This document shows, in pieces, positions 21,315 to 32,857 of a DNA stretch of 64,000 nt; the first letter of the stretch is position 1; every line of letters begins with the position of its first letter. The position numbers and the translations under genes are program-made. This DNA comes from Argyresthia goedartella (Eukaryota; Arthropoda; Insecta; Lepidoptera; Argyresthiidae), in assembly GCA_949825045.1 (NCBI GenBank), contig OX463818.1:23700906-23764905 (forward strand). Reading direction: 5' to 3'. Under the pieces are notes generated by a model. It saw only the letters and a list, made by a program, of their open reading frames with translations. It was not told where the DNA came from and searched no databases.

Positions 21315-22305
21315 TGCAATTTTTTTTTTATTAATTATGAAGTCACACCACGTAGGTGAGCACGAACACCTAAATACAGATGTATTGACGTGACAGTTTC
21401 TTCGCTTTCTTCTCCCTTGGCGAAGAACAGGGAGAAGTACAGAGGCGACCACCTCCAGTTGAGGAGAGGCACAAAAAGAAGAACCAGCACCTTGGTTTGA
21501 TGGGTAAAATGTCCTCTTAGAGATAAGCTCACTTTGAACACATTTTTTTATGGCAACTGAATTAAATGAAAATAAAGAATTATGAATTATAAAGAAGAAG
21601 ATGTAGTGGTAAGCCACGCGATCTATTTAGTGAGTGACAGAGAAGACGCTCTACAAAGTCGGAAAAATAAATGTCATAATTTTCGTTCGATGTCGTTCAT
21701 AGTTCGACCACGACAAATATTACCTATACAAAATAATAATTCAGCTCCTGCTTCATTCTATTTGACTATAAGACTGAATCAGACATCATACTCGTAACAT
21801 AATATCCGTCCAATATCCAGCCATTTATCATTTCCGACCAAACATCAACAAAATGTCTACATCGACGCTCACAGCAAAAGGCGAATTGTTTTGATAAAAA
21901 CGTCTGTCTCTCCAGTCTGTGATTTTACATTTGCTAATTAGTAAACTGAGTACTGTAAAGTGTCAGTCTGTTCTGACAATCTGTGTACAAGAATCAATTT
22001 GTCAAAACATGATTTTGCCCAAAAACTATTTTAAAAGGAAAAGCATTTTTCAGTGGTAATTGACCGAGCGAGGGAAGTGCCCAGTTTCGAGATTTGCCAA
22101 AAATTTCTTTGTCCGTCTTACTGTTCTCGCCTGCTGGTCGCATTTTTCAACAGATTTTGACGGAAATTGGCGCACAAGTTCCTTGATTTATTTAAATTTT
22201 GTAGTCGATCGCGCTTATCGGTTGGGGGAAAACAGGGGGGAAAGGGGGGGGGGGGGACTACAGCAAACTGTAGCGTTATTTATTGACGGATTTCAATAAA
22301 ACTTG
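21315..22305. other. no gene seen
   Basis: 21320-21560 has a TCTTAGAGATAAGCTCAC end resembling the LINE 3' UTR above. A G-run lies at 22240-22255. No coding exon recognised. Confidence 0.4.
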
Positions 22306-22564
22306 AGAAGAAATGGGCACATCATGATGTGCCGCGCCATATTAAGATATGGCGGCGTTTCTTGAACTACGCCGTTGTCTTTGGGGCACATCATGATGTG
22401 CCCAAACCAAAATCGGGCAGATCACTGAGAACCAAGCGTTTGTCGATATACCAGTAAACGCTTCTCCACATCATGATATGGCCAAAGGATAAAACGTCAC
22501 ATCGTAAAATAGTTCAAATAGCACGAATAAACAAATCTATTTTATTTTTACATTTTTTTTTTGT

Positions 22565-22668
22565 TGTTGCACGTATGCTCGATAACTATTTCTGTATCAT
22601 TTAAAAAATATTTCTGGATAATAATTTTGAAAATGATACAGAAATAGTTATCTAGCATACGTGCAACA
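22565..22668. repeat. 38-bp-arm hairpin
   Basis: Arms 22565-22602 and 22631-22668 (TGTTGCACGTATGCT...) pair with one mismatch. Confidence 0.85.
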
Positions 22669-22763
22669 AAAAAACAAAAAAGCGAAGCATATGCAAATAA
22701 AAACAACATTAATTAATGAGGATAATAAAAGTCTCTAAAATATCAAACTCGGATACCCAATAG

Positions 22764-23025
22764 TGACGACCCGAATGGCCGAGTCGGCAGTGACCCTGCC
22801 TACGAAGCCAAGGGTGCCGGGTTCGAGTCCCGGTGGGGGCAAATATTTGTTTGATGAGAACGGATGTTTCTACCCTAGTCATGGTTGTTTATCTATCCAA
22901 GTATAATATTTATATATATAAGTACATGTATCGTTGTCTAGTACCCAAGATACAGCGAATCTTAGTTTGGGGCTAGATCAATGTGTATAAATAGTGTCCA
23001 AGGTATTATTGTTATTATTACTATT
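22764..23025 (+). mobile_element. SINE family A, full length
   Basis: Complete head with B box GGGTTCGAGTCCCGG, body and ATT-type tail, inserted inside the foldback element. Confidence 0.85.
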
Positions 23026-23169
23026 TATAGTAGTCCACCGACTCCCGTGTGATGGTCATCCTATTTTTCTTTATTTGGTTTATAAACCAGAGAAGAAAAG
23101 ACATATTTTACAGACTTTTATTATCGTCATCATTAAATGTTGTTTTTATTTGCATACGCTTCGCTCCGC

Positions 23170-24172
23170 TCCCTTTCGCTACGTTCCGGTTTTGCTTCTT
23201 CTAAGTTCCAACCTAACCTATAACACAACTTAAATTTAGCCACAATAACCTACCCTAACCAAGTTTGGATTTTCGATACTTTGCGATATGCCGAGTTATA
23301 GGCTGGCAGATCGATGAACGTTGGTCATAGAACGATATGGCGGGTTTAACATGGCATCAAGAAATGCCGCCACATCAAGATATGCCAAGCCACATCATGA
23401 TGTGCCGAACTTGACGATCGGCCGCCGACATATACAAGCAGGACCACGGGTGTTAATGTTACTAAAATAGGATAGACGATTTGTTTTTACTTCTCGCCTT
23501 ATAAAAACAAAACAAAAAAACTTCACGCTTTTTCAGGGTTCCGTAAGTGTGCCAAACTGGAATTGTGGCATGCGGGCGATATTGCCACTGGACCCCGGAA
23601 ATCCCTTTTTCGAATCGCGATCAATCCTCTGAAGGCCATACATACGATAACGTGTTTCAGTGCTTACCCCAAGCCCGAGAGGCGAAGGTCAAGGACATTT
23701 CACGGATCGATAGTGGATGCTGCAAGTGAGCGAGACAGAATATATAACCCTGCCAGTTAGGTAAAGGGCGGGAGAGGGACGAAAGCGGGATAAGGGGGGC
23801 ACGCATAAGCAGGTTTTGCGGTCAAAGGGAATTCCGTGCGATCTGTTACATAATGAAAGTAGGTACACATATTAAGGCTGGGCACCCCGACGGCGGATCT
23901 TAGAATTTCACCTTCAGCGCACTTTTAGCGAAATAGGAATTCAAATGTTAAAAAACGCTCTTAACATATATAGTCTATACATTGCTCTGTTAGTCCTTCA
24001 TATATAAGAGGACTAATAGAGCGACTTAACTTAATATTTGTAAAACGATTAAATAAATAGCCAGTGGCTCTGTCGTAGACCTAAGAGTCTCTCGGTGGAA
24101 AGCTGAACTTCTAACGTACAAACTTATGAATGCACCTGGTTACGTACATGGAGTACCATAATAATAATAATA
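23170..24172. other. unassigned, partly GC-rich
   Basis: 23520-23760 is GC-richer than its surroundings and open in two frames. I found no convincing splice pair or known motif, so no gene is called. 23217-23265 has CCTAACC-like scraps. Confidence 0.35.
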
Positions 24173-24174
24173 AA

Positions 24175-24420
24175 TATTAGAGGACAATCTTACACAAATC
24201 GATCTAGGCCCATAGTAAGCTCAATAAGGCTTGTGTTATAGATAGTAGACGACGATATATTTAATAGTAATATATACTTATGTAAATACATAGAAAACAT
24301 CCAAGACTAAAATACAAATATTCATGCTCATCACAGAAATATTTGCCCTGACCGGGATTCGAACCCAGGATCGTCAGTTTCGTAGGCAGGGTCACTAGCC
24401 GCTAGGATAAACCGGTAAAC
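24175..24420 (-). mobile_element. SINE family C
   Basis: Full-length minus copy: tail GAGGACAATCTTACACAAAT, body ACATAGAAAACATCCAAGAC, B box CGGGATTCGAACCC, head ending AACCGGT. Confidence 0.8.
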
Positions 24421-24539
24421 TATGAAAGTAGCACCGCGGCAATAACTTAGTAAACTACATTTTGCGATCTTAAATCCTACCTATTCACTAAACATAAGTC
24501 AATCTCACGGCCTCCACAAATCCAAGGACTCCTTATTTG

Positions 24540-24870
24540 TTAAATTCAATCTCTCAAACCTTTTGAGCTGTAGCGGTTTTTTTACATCTTCGAACCCGTA
24601 TCTCCGTCATTTTGAAAGAAATCCAAAAAATTATTCGACAAAAAATACCAATATAATTATCGAACCAGCTCACAATATTTCACGAGAATCGGTTGAGATG
24701 CAGAGAAGACCAGCCGGGCAGAAATCCAGACATACGAAAACATTTTTGCCTAAGCTGAACCGAGACGGTGTGCTCGCTTCGTTCGCTCGGTCAGTTCAAA
24801 TCAAGTCGAAAATTATTTATTCTGTTGGAAACAGTTTTTACCTATTACATATTATAAACTAAAACTAAAC
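24540..24870 (+). repeat. dispersed repeat with AGAATCGGTTGAGATG motif
   Basis: The order ATTTCACGAGAATCGGTTGA, then CAGACATACGAAAAC and CGCTTCGTTCGCTCGGTC, is a string I associate with widespread insect repeats. Related wording is at 40.5, 50.3 and 62.2 kb. Confidence 0.45.
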
Positions 24871-24889
24871 TATAACTGCACTAAACTAA

Positions 24890-25050
24890 ATTAAAAATTT
24901 CCCTGAGTTCACTGCCGGGCGGGAGGGTGCCCAAGACGCTGGCACTGTTACCTCGCTGTATCGCAATACTGATGCGTTGAGCGAGGTAGGCGCCAGCTCT
25001 GCGGTCCCCTGACGCTTCGACGAGCCTCTTAGAGATGTAAAAAGTATTGT
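24890..25050 (-). pseudogene. 3' end of a repeat-encoded protein
   Basis: On the minus strand one frame reads [19 protein letters not shown], then [20 protein letters not shown], with a stop at about 24880. It looks like a protein tail I have seen repeated in lepidopteran genomes, but I cannot name the element. GC-rich against AT-rich flanks. Confidence 0.4.
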
Positions 25051-25153
25051 TCTTACGTAATTTTTTATAAATATCTTATAACTGTATGTTTGAAATTAAG
25101 ATATAATGGGTGGTATCTATGGGTGGAAATATAAGTAAAAACAATTTTGGCAC

Positions 25154-25390
25154 TGTCCTGCCGCAGCGACTGACATAACAGCCTGTCCTGCCGCAGCGAC
25201 TGACATAACAGCCTGTCCTGCCGCAGCGACTGACATAACAGCCTGTCCTGCCGCAGCGACTGACATAGCAGCCTGTCCTGCCGCAGCGACTGACATAACA
25301 GCCTGTCCTGCCGCAGCGACTGACATAACAGCCTGTCCTGCCGCAGCGACTGACATAACATGTCCTGCCGCAGCGACTGACATAACAGCC
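25154..25390. repeat. 30-bp minisatellite, 8 units
   Basis: Unit TGTCCTGCCGCAGCGACTGA plus 10 bases. Starts are at 25154, 25184, 25214, 25244, 25274, 25304, 25334 and 25361. Unit 7 lacks three bases (GCC) and unit 4 has one A-to-G change. Because 30 and 27 are multiples of three, frames stay open through it. No independent sign that it is coding. Confidence 0.9.
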
Positions 25391-25394
25391 TAAA

Positions 25395-27180
25395 AGTTGG
25401 GGCGTTATTCATAAATCAAAGGTATTTTATTTCAAAAATATTATAATAGGCAAGTACCTAACAAAATTTAGTTAAATATTAGATTTAGTAAGAAAATATG
25501 TCCCTAGTAACCCCTATAAATGAGCTACATTAATAAGCTATAATGATCACCAAAATATTTTTTTCCTACCCAAAATGGATAAATTAACACCAAAAGTTGC
25601 AAAAAATATCAGGGCGCCCCCTTTATCCTTCGTGTTAGGTCGAACATATAAGAACAACAAAAAATACTACTTAAGTATACAAAACATAATAATAATAATA
25701 ATACCCTGGACACTATTACACACATTGATCTAGCCATACACATAAAAAGAAGTTTGGTGATCATTTATCCAAAAACAATTTGGTGGACATTTATCCATTC
25801 TGGCAGTCATTTCGAATTTATTGGTAGTAAAATAGGTGCGTTTTTGGTAATCGTTTAAACATAAGCCTTATAAAAATACTCACTTTAGAGGTACGTACAT
25901 TATTTCCCATCAGACACTCTTAAGGTAAAACCTTGCCTATATCACACAACACTTAAGGACTCAGGTGCTTTGAAAACAAAACGCTACTCACTTAAGTCCC
26001 ACTTAATGCAGAACTCATTTGCTGGACCCCAAGTTCGCCCAAGTAATACCTACTTTATGCTGATGTTTTTTGTTTCTCAAGCACTTATTCATCGTGTTGC
26101 AATTTGTTGTTAGACTTAAATATATATATTTTTTCGGTGCGAATTATATAGGTACATACATAGTGGAATCATTCTTAGAAGTAGCATTTGACATCTGTCA
26201 ACATGGACAGGGCCATGCGTCGGTCTCTCTTCCTTTTCTAAGCGAAACGAGGAGAAAAATGTATCAACACTACAACACTAATTTAACAACAAAATGCATT
26301 AGGTACTACCAATTTAACAAACCACTGAATGTTTTTACTATAAAGAAATTTTTGATCTAAATGCATTGCTGCCAACTTAGGAAAAACCTTATTCTTAATA
26401 TGGCAGTACTGGCAGGTTAACACTTTGACATCAATTAAAAACAAAGTTAACCATAGATACACGTTTGTCTTATTTCATGTTTCCCGAATTGACAACATTT
26501 ATTTCATTTTTGTTTAGGTAAAAAGATTTAATGTCCATTGAGATATATTTGAATGCTTGATACGAAACACATTTAAATATATTTTCTATTCATTCTTTTA
26601 AAGATACTTTGAAAATATTCAGATATCGAGGATGTAGGCAGAAGAACTACAAATACCTTTGCCTAGCATAAAAAAAATACTAGCTGACACTAGCTGTCAA
26701 ATATAATATTTAGCATAACCGTGCGTTCGATTTGTTTGATCGTCCACCCACACCCGCATAAAACTAACAGAAGAATAGCACTATACAAGTTCCACACCTG
26801 CAAAAAAGAGATAGCATGTAAGGTGGGCTTTATGGCGGGCGTCTACTGAGATGTTCAAACCGAACTCAGCCTTTGCTTTTTTTTTTACTTTCTGGGACAG
26901 TTAAAGACGAAGACTTGACAATGACATTTTTTATGTTCTGGCAAAAGTAACATGGTCCGTTATGCCAACATCAACTTTTTTCAAAAACTCAAGTTTTATT
27001 TTTTAATTTAAATATGAAAAATAAAATTTTAGAAAATTATTAAATGAAAATCCCTTAAGCTCTCGACCAACTTTCGAATTAGCTATTAAAATTAAGGGGT
27101 TAATAATTTTAAATGTTGTCGATTCCCGCTCATTTTATAAATTATTATTTGACTTTGCGGCCGTTGTGTTTGATATAATA
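25395..27180. other. no gene seen; repeat scraps
   Basis: 25600-25680 is a family F scrap (CTTTATCCTTCGTGTTAGGT) and 25683-25737 a SINE-A tail (-). The rest is AT-rich and unassigned. Confidence 0.4.
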
Positions 27181-27206
27181 GTAGGTGTTTCTCAAAAGAA
27201 ATAAAA

Positions 27207-27405
27207 ATGGATGAAGATGAAAATATTGTTTCTACACCAGAAGAAATACTTGCGTCAGCCCAAGCAGTGACCGAAAATGTGTTGCCTCCAAAATCTCGGA
27301 CCTTAAACGACAAAGCTTATAAAAAGTTTATGGCGTGGAGATTGGAACACCAAACTTCGTCATTTTCGGGAAACGTTTTATTAGCTTATTTCCAAAGCCT
27401 AATTG
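27207..27405 (+). CDS. probable first exon of a Crypton-type tyrosine-recombinase-like gene
   Basis: ATG at 27207 opens 66 codons ending at a good donor (ATT-G|GTGAGT, phase 1). The peptide begins MDEDENIVSTPEEILASAQA and contains LPPKSRTLNDKAYKKFMAW followed by FSGNVLLAYFQSL. From memory this follows the N-terminal, SAM-like part of lepidopteran proteins related to Crypton tyrosine recombinases, which then continue with a YKPSSLW-type segment in the next exon. I find no such next exon here, so this may be a gene running far downstream, or an orphaned first exon of a relic. The preceding A-rich context is compatible with an insect start. Confidence 0.45.
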
Positions 27406-27409
27406 GTGA

Positions 27410-28485
27410 GTAAAATCCAACTTTATCACAAATAATCCAGCAAAACTAATCTAAAAAAGACCATAACAATATCTCACAATAGTATTCAAAATTTACATCT
27501 TTATTTTCATAAATAAAATCTTTCTTTGATTAATTTTGCGTTTCATTTCATAGTGGTGGTACAAAAAGTATTGAATGCAACATTGTATAACTAAGTAAAA
27601 TACACTCGTGGCGTCTTTCTTTACGATGTTCGCCGTCGCCTCACATCTTGACCCATGCCAATCGCCTTTTATGACCTCTCTTATACAACTGCTGCATAAA
27701 ATACTATAATTGCACAGCGGCAAGCGTCCATTTAATAATTCCCATGATAAGGCTCATATTTATTACAAATTTTAGCCTGTAATACATTTACACCTTTATG
27801 TGATAGGGGCCAATCTCATTGCCACGCCAACAAATGTTATAAATCAGTTTTTTTTTATTAAAATAGTAGAGCATGTCGGTGAAGATAGATGATTATAATA
27901 ATATGGAAATCAAAATACAGTGTTATAATTACACATAATTATTTTAAGCAGTGGTCAGAATATAATAAATATATTTGCATATTTACTGTGTTTGTGAGTC
28001 CATTAGCCTTAATGTTTAATTTGTTGGAGTTTCAGGCAGAGAGGGCAATATACTTTGAACATGATTTAACACTTACTCCCGACATGTGCACTTTCAAATG
28101 TCAGACCTTTTTTTGGAATAAACTGTTTGGTTAGTAAAATATCCTTACATCCCACGCTTGGTTTGCTTTTCTATTAAATATAAAGAAATTATGCATTTAC
28201 ATACACAAGCAAAGCTTATGTAGAGCTAGAGAGATCGATCAATATTTCGACGCATACGACATGAGCCAGCCGTTAATGAAAATTCAGCTTAGTTTTCGGC
28301 CATGCTAAAAAGTACCTACGCACTACTTTTTATTTTTATTTATGAAATTTCAGCCTACTTTAAGACTGATTTCAATATTTCGGGTAATACCTCTCGTGAC
28401 GTCACTTTTTTACAGTTCTTGAACGGTTTGACTTGAGGCTAGTTGTTTCTGATTAGAAAACTGAACATTTTTACATTTAAACATT
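27410..28485. other. no gene seen
   Basis: 28035-28135 follows an acceptor-like TTTCAG, but its frame does not join the exon ending at 27405 without a stop. No repeats recognised. Confidence 0.4.
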
Positions 28486-28489
28486 TACA

Positions 28490-28625
28490 TACAGGCACAT
28501 ACATTGCTTCTGACCCCACACTACGATACCCTGAGTCCTGGGAATCCAAGTCCTAGGTTTTTTTTTCTTTTACCCCCAGCCGGGGATCGAACTAGAGACC
28601 TCTCGCATGGGAGAGGTCGTCGGTA
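28490..28625 (-). mobile_element. SINE family D, shortened
   Basis: The tail TACATTGCTTCTGACCCCAC, a T-tract and a B-box region (CCGGGGATCGAAC) are present. The middle is deleted. Confidence 0.7.
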
Positions 28626-28629
28626 ACGG

Positions 28630-29600
28630 TAACGTCAGTAACCCGATGATATTTTTTTGAAGGGAATAGCGGAATTTTGCTAAGAACACAATTATCTCTA
28701 CAGGGTTTTCTCAGTTTGGCGCCTTTGAATTTTTTCACATAGACAATGTCCATTCCCAAAAATATTAATAAGTTTCTGGGAGCGGACAATTCAATCAGGA
28801 GCCAAAACATCAGTAGCTTCATTTGCCTTTTCCCATCCGAGGTTTCTGAGTGCAACATTTATATCTTTCCTCACTTAAGTACTTCAAAGCGAAATGCCTA
28901 TTATGTCATGTATAAAAGGAACTTATAAGTAACAAACACTTAATTGACACAAGTGTAATACGGCATTGCTAGGCCACAAGACGGCCTCGAAAAGTAATCA
29001 TTACAGAAAAACAACACCATCAACATAACATTCATTTCAAATGTAGATCTAATATTGCCTATCATAAGATACCGCATGAGAATTGCGTTGTGGGTGACTG
29101 TACTCATTGAAAACATGAAAAAACCTGGTTTTTCCCGAACGTCACACACAATTCGTACAATAGGCGTTATTTATGTGAAGACGGATTGTAATGTATTTAT
29201 ATAGCTGCAATTTTTCGGTCGGCAAACATGTTTGTAATGTGAATAAAATTCCTATGGACATTATGTAGGTGTATGTGTTTTTCCAGAGTATTATCTTGAT
29301 AACTACCTAATAAAACTGTAACGAATACTAATAATGAATATGTGTTTTTCTTTCTTTGTAGATATTTACGCAGAGATAGATCTCGTAACACGAAATAACA
29401 GCGTAAATATGTGCTTCTAATGAATACAGATTCTAACTACTGAAGTGAAGAGAGAATGAATATTCATGCAATTCTCATTATCTGCACTTAAAATTCAAAT
29501 AACTAATTATGCTGTTGTGTGAAATGCGTGTCTCTCGGTTTTAGAAAATCATAATTGAAATAAGTATAACGGATTATTGTGAGATCGTAATACAGGCCTC
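28630..29600. other. no recognisable gene
   Basis: AT-rich. The short open stretches have no recognised ancestry. Confidence 0.4.
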
Positions 29601-29604
29601 TGGA

Positions 29605-29725
29605 GCCTCTACCACAGGCACATGCATTGCTGCTGGCCCCACACTAGGATAGGAAATAGAAACAGCGACGTCACACACATATAAATATCCAAGAACTGGG
29701 TTTTTTTCTTTGGGGATTGTTGTTA
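29605..29725 (-). mobile_element. SINE family D, tail only
   Basis: CTGGCCCCACACTAGGATA and ACAGCGACGTCACACACATA blocks without the tRNA-like head. Confidence 0.6.
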
Positions 29726-29766
29726 TATGTTACCCTCTAGAGAATATTGGTATGACTTTGCGTCAT

Positions 29767-30004
29767 TGACGACCCGAATGGCCGAGTCGGTAGTGACCCT
29801 GCCTACGAAGCCAAGGGTCCCGGGTTCGAGTCCCGGTGGGGGCAAATATTTGTTTGATGAGAACCGATGTTTGTACCCTAGTCATGGTTGTTTATCTATC
29901 TAAGAATAATATTTATCTATATAAGTATATCTATCGTTGTCTAGTACCCAAGATACAGGGAATCCTAGTTTGGGGCTAGATCAATGTGTGTAAATAGTGT
30001 CCAA

Positions 30005-30045
<41 letters not shown>

Positions 30046-30046
30046 C
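29767..30046 (+). mobile_element. SINE family A, full length
   Basis: The most complete copy: head, B box, body and an (ATT)n tail of about 40 bases (30006-30046). Confidence 0.9.
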
Positions 30047-30084
30047 ATTGTCGATCAAAACAAAACCGGCAAAATTCAAGGGGA

Positions 30085-30310
30085 AATATTAAAATGCACA
30101 TCAAAAATACTCATTTGCACAGCAAACATTAGGGCAAAATGCAGCGGTAGCTTAGGTGAAGGGTAAAGGGGATGAGCGAAGCGAAACCCCCTTTATCCTT
30201 CGTGTTAGGTTGAACATGAGCACACATAAAATATTTAAAATATAAAGTGTTTTTGCTGATCCCTTTTTGCTGTGAAAATCAGTATTTTTGATGTGCGATT
30301 AAATACTAGC
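30085..30310. mobile_element. MITE family F
   Basis: Ends are inverted: AATGCACATCAAAAATACT(C/G)AT at the left, AGTATTTTTGATGTGCGATT at the right, with inner CACAGCA/TGCTGTG. The core has GGTGAAGGGTAAAGG and CTTTATCCTTCGTGTTAGGT. A second full copy lies at 43645-43895. Confidence 0.7.
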
Positions 30311-30369
30311 CAAATTCAAGTCGGTTTCGAACACCGAGGATTCCGGAATATATACTGTTTTTACGCTAG

Positions 30370-30612
30370 CTTCTCACGCAGGAGATCTAAGTTAAAATCC
30401 GGTATTGACCATGAGATAAGTAATTTATCTTAAGTACATTATAGGAACATCGTTAAGCTGTAGGTCCTGGCTACTATCGGTACTGGGTGATAGTAGTAGT
30501 AGTCGTGAAACCCATCCATCAACCTGCACTGAGCCAGCGTGGTGGAGTATGTCTCAACCTGACTGGTATCCGGGTAAAGGCATTCACCCCTCGGTGGGGA
30601 CATGAATGGGCT
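30370..30612 (+). mobile_element. SINE family B
   Basis: Plus copy: CACGCAGGAGAT, GATAAGTAATTTATCTTAAG, CTGAGCCAGCGTGGTGGAGT and CCCTCGGTGGGGACATGAA. The B box is eroded. Confidence 0.65.
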
Positions 30613-30614
30613 AG

Positions 30615-31030
30615 GATCCTTGCTTCTTTACGTTAAATATACGGTCGAATGCAGAAGAGTCAGTATAATTGAAAAATGAGAAATGTAATACGTTGATAAC
30701 AACCCTGTGGGTGTCCCGTTGCCTGTTAGTACTGATACAAGGTTACCCCCGGGAACGTGCTGAACTCTGGCCTTTGCGGATCTAGGTCGTGACGTCATGA
30801 CGGACGCACAGCCAATGTCACCCAGTGCTGAGGATTACTGGAGGCTGCGACGTTGTTAGCCGTATAATAGGGGTAACAACTGAATATGAATCGGATAAAC
30901 TTGGGAAGGTCTGTGCCTTTGTCAGACCATGTGGGAGATGGCGTGACGATAGGATGAGGTAAATACTTCTTAGGTGACGTTGTGAATTTGTGATGTAAAT
31001 TATGTGAGGGTGTCGGGCTAGTGCTAGTGA
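30615..31030. other. no recognisable gene
   Basis: GC content is mixed and no known motif is seen. It may be an interruption within a family B region, since family B sequence resumes at 31083. Confidence 0.35.
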
Positions 31031-31032
31031 TA

Positions 31033-31092
31033 GGGCAGCTTGAAAACATCTGAAAGTCAGGTTGGCGACTGTCAGATGTTTTCAAGCTGCCC
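31033..31092. repeat. perfect 21-bp hairpin
   Basis: Arms 31033-31053 and 31072-31092 (GGGCAGCTTGAAAACATCTGA) with an 18-base loop. Confidence 0.85.
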
Positions 31093-31200
31093 CATTAGGG
31101 CCTCTGACACAGCTTAACGACTACTACCACCGAGCAGCGATAGTGGCCGGGACCTACAGCTTAACGTGTCATCCGAAGCGCTCGAAACAAATGCCACATA
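31083..31200 (-). mobile_element. SINE family B, internal part
   Basis: GGGCCTCTGACACAG, GGGACCTACAGCTTAACGTG and ACAAATGCCACATAGAAA match 38.55-38.68 kb. Confidence 0.6.
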
Positions 31201-31309
31201 GAAAGTGATAATAAAGAATATAAATTAGTCACAGAAAATCTTAATAAATCCGTCTGAAAACACTACTCCGATAAGACATTACTCCGACAATATATCCATG
31301 GCAAACCGG

Positions 31310-31420
31310 AAAATTGTGAATTGGCACACTAAATATCAGGGTGAAGTGGTGGGCCAGGGTACGTGAAGGCTAAGGGGGCTCCGTTATCCTTCGTGTTAGG
31401 TTGACATGTAAGAACTATAT
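31310..31420. repeat. family F scrap
   Basis: AAATATCAGGG and TTATCCTTCGTGTTAGGTTG without the inverted ends. Confidence 0.55.
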
Positions 31421-31467
31421 AAATAGTGTTTGATGTCGAAGTAGATTTTTACATTATAGTGTTTTAT

Positions 31468-31970
31468 CTACACACGTATCATAAACCCTCTTTACTATGT
31501 TCAAAAACCGCACGTTACGATCAGCATTATGTTAAACTACTTGGTAAAAACTCGTTTCGTATCTGAAAACTACACATTATGGTCATTATGTGTAGTTTTT
31601 CTACATATAATGACATTCAAATTTCGAACGCCGACACCCACCAGCGTGCCGTCCCTAGTTTGTCTGTGAAGTTGGTACTGACATTCAAATTTCGAACGCC
31701 GACGCCCGTCCGCGTGAAGTTGGTACTAAAGAACAAGCTAAACAATTGCAGAACCACAATGCCGGTCAAACATGCGGTTCCTGAACACATCAAAGAGAGC
31801 TTATGATATGTGTGTAGATAAACTAGTGTATGTAACTGTACATAATTAGGCATTAAAACTCTCGAGTGATATTATTATGAAACTCGCCTTCGGCTCGTTT
31901 CATAAACCCACTCTCGAGTTTTAATGCCCTCCATTATGCAGCAGTCACATAAACTACTATTACATTCGCA
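31468..31970. mobile_element. foldback MITE family J, copy 1
   Basis: Inverted ATCTACACACGTATCATAA (31469 onward) and TTATGATATGTGTGTAGAT (31802-31820), then a distal hairpin AAAACTCTCGAG...CTCGAGTTTT with the GCCTTCGGC centre. It contains a duplicated ACATTCAAATTTCGAACGCC (31612, 31680). Two further copies lie in tandem at 41588-42527. Confidence 0.75.
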
Positions 31971-32229
31971 ATAGATATGTAAGTTAATTATATTTTATTA
32001 CAAGCGTTTTCGTAGTGAGTTCCGATATGCTTGGCGGACGCAACGCAACAAAAGGACTTGGTTGACATAATATGTTGTATTTTTTTTTCTTTGACCATCT
32101 CGATAGGCAAAGGTCTTCGGACAATATAGCCAATTCTTCGGTTCTTATTCGTGTATGTGTATTCTGATATTTACTTCCAACACGTATACAGTGCTACTTC
32201 CACATTATTGTTTTGTACTGAGTTTGATG

Positions 32230-32500
32230 CCAATGATAATAATACCTTGGACACTATTTACACACATTGATCTAGCCCTAAACTAGGATTCCCTGTATCT
32301 TGGGAACTAGACAACGATACACGTTCTTATATAGATAAATATTATTCTTAGATAGATAAACAACCATGACTAGGGTACAAACATCCGTTCTCATCAAAGA
32401 AATATTTGCCCCCATCGGGACTCGAACCCGGGACCCTTGGTTTCACCCTTGGTTGGACCCTTGGCAGGGTCACTGCCGGCGCGGCCATTCGGGCCGTCAA
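32230..32500 (-). mobile_element. SINE family A, with a small internal duplication
   Basis: Full-length minus copy. ACCCTTGG occurs three times at 32433-32465, a local slip within the head. Confidence 0.85.
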
Positions 32501-32504
32501 ATAC

Positions 32505-32855
32505 ACTGTGACATTTAATTTACGGACCAAACTCAAGGAACTTCCTTGAAGTAAGATTACCTAATCGAACAACTTTCCAGGAAATGATCGCCCACAAGTA
32601 AAATAAGTACATTTTTTTTTAATAATTGTGATCACCTCTCAACGATAGATTTGTGTTTACGCAATGCTATTTTCTTGTTATACCATCTACACTTCAGGGA
32701 TTAACGAAGGGTTTTCAGTACGTCATTGTGAAGAGCTTTCACAATGATGCCCATTTTATCAGAGCAAATTTATACTTATCCTCCCCATGATGATGAATAT
32801 AAAATGAGTCTAAAAGTAAGCATGCGTGAAATAAATCAGTAATGACAATAACCTC
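32505..32855. other. no gene seen
   Basis: AT-rich spacer between a SINE and the exon-like segment. Confidence 0.35.
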
Positions 32856-32857
32856 AC

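Larger units (their letters stand above)
22310..23430. mobile_element. foldback element with CACATCATGATGTG palindromes at both ends
   Basis: Palindromic GGCACATCATGATGTGCC occurs at about 22314-22332 and 22384-22402, with variants near 22470 and 23390. Further in, 22682-22743 and 23103-23164 are inverted ~62-bp arms (GCGAAGC.TATGCAAATAAAA). A SINE-A copy sits in the middle. It appears to be a composite foldback transposon. Limits are approximate. Confidence 0.55.

Noticed and set aside
23520..23760. Coding exon in a GC-richer stretch
   Set aside because: Two competing open frames, no matching splice pair, no familiar peptide.
25117..25412. Repetitive proteins encoded by the 30-bp array
   Set aside because: All minus frames are open only because the unit length is a multiple of three. 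No independent coding evidence.
28031..28137. Second exon for the 27207-27405 gene
   Set aside because: In the phase required by the donor (phase 1) the segment meets TGA after seven codons.
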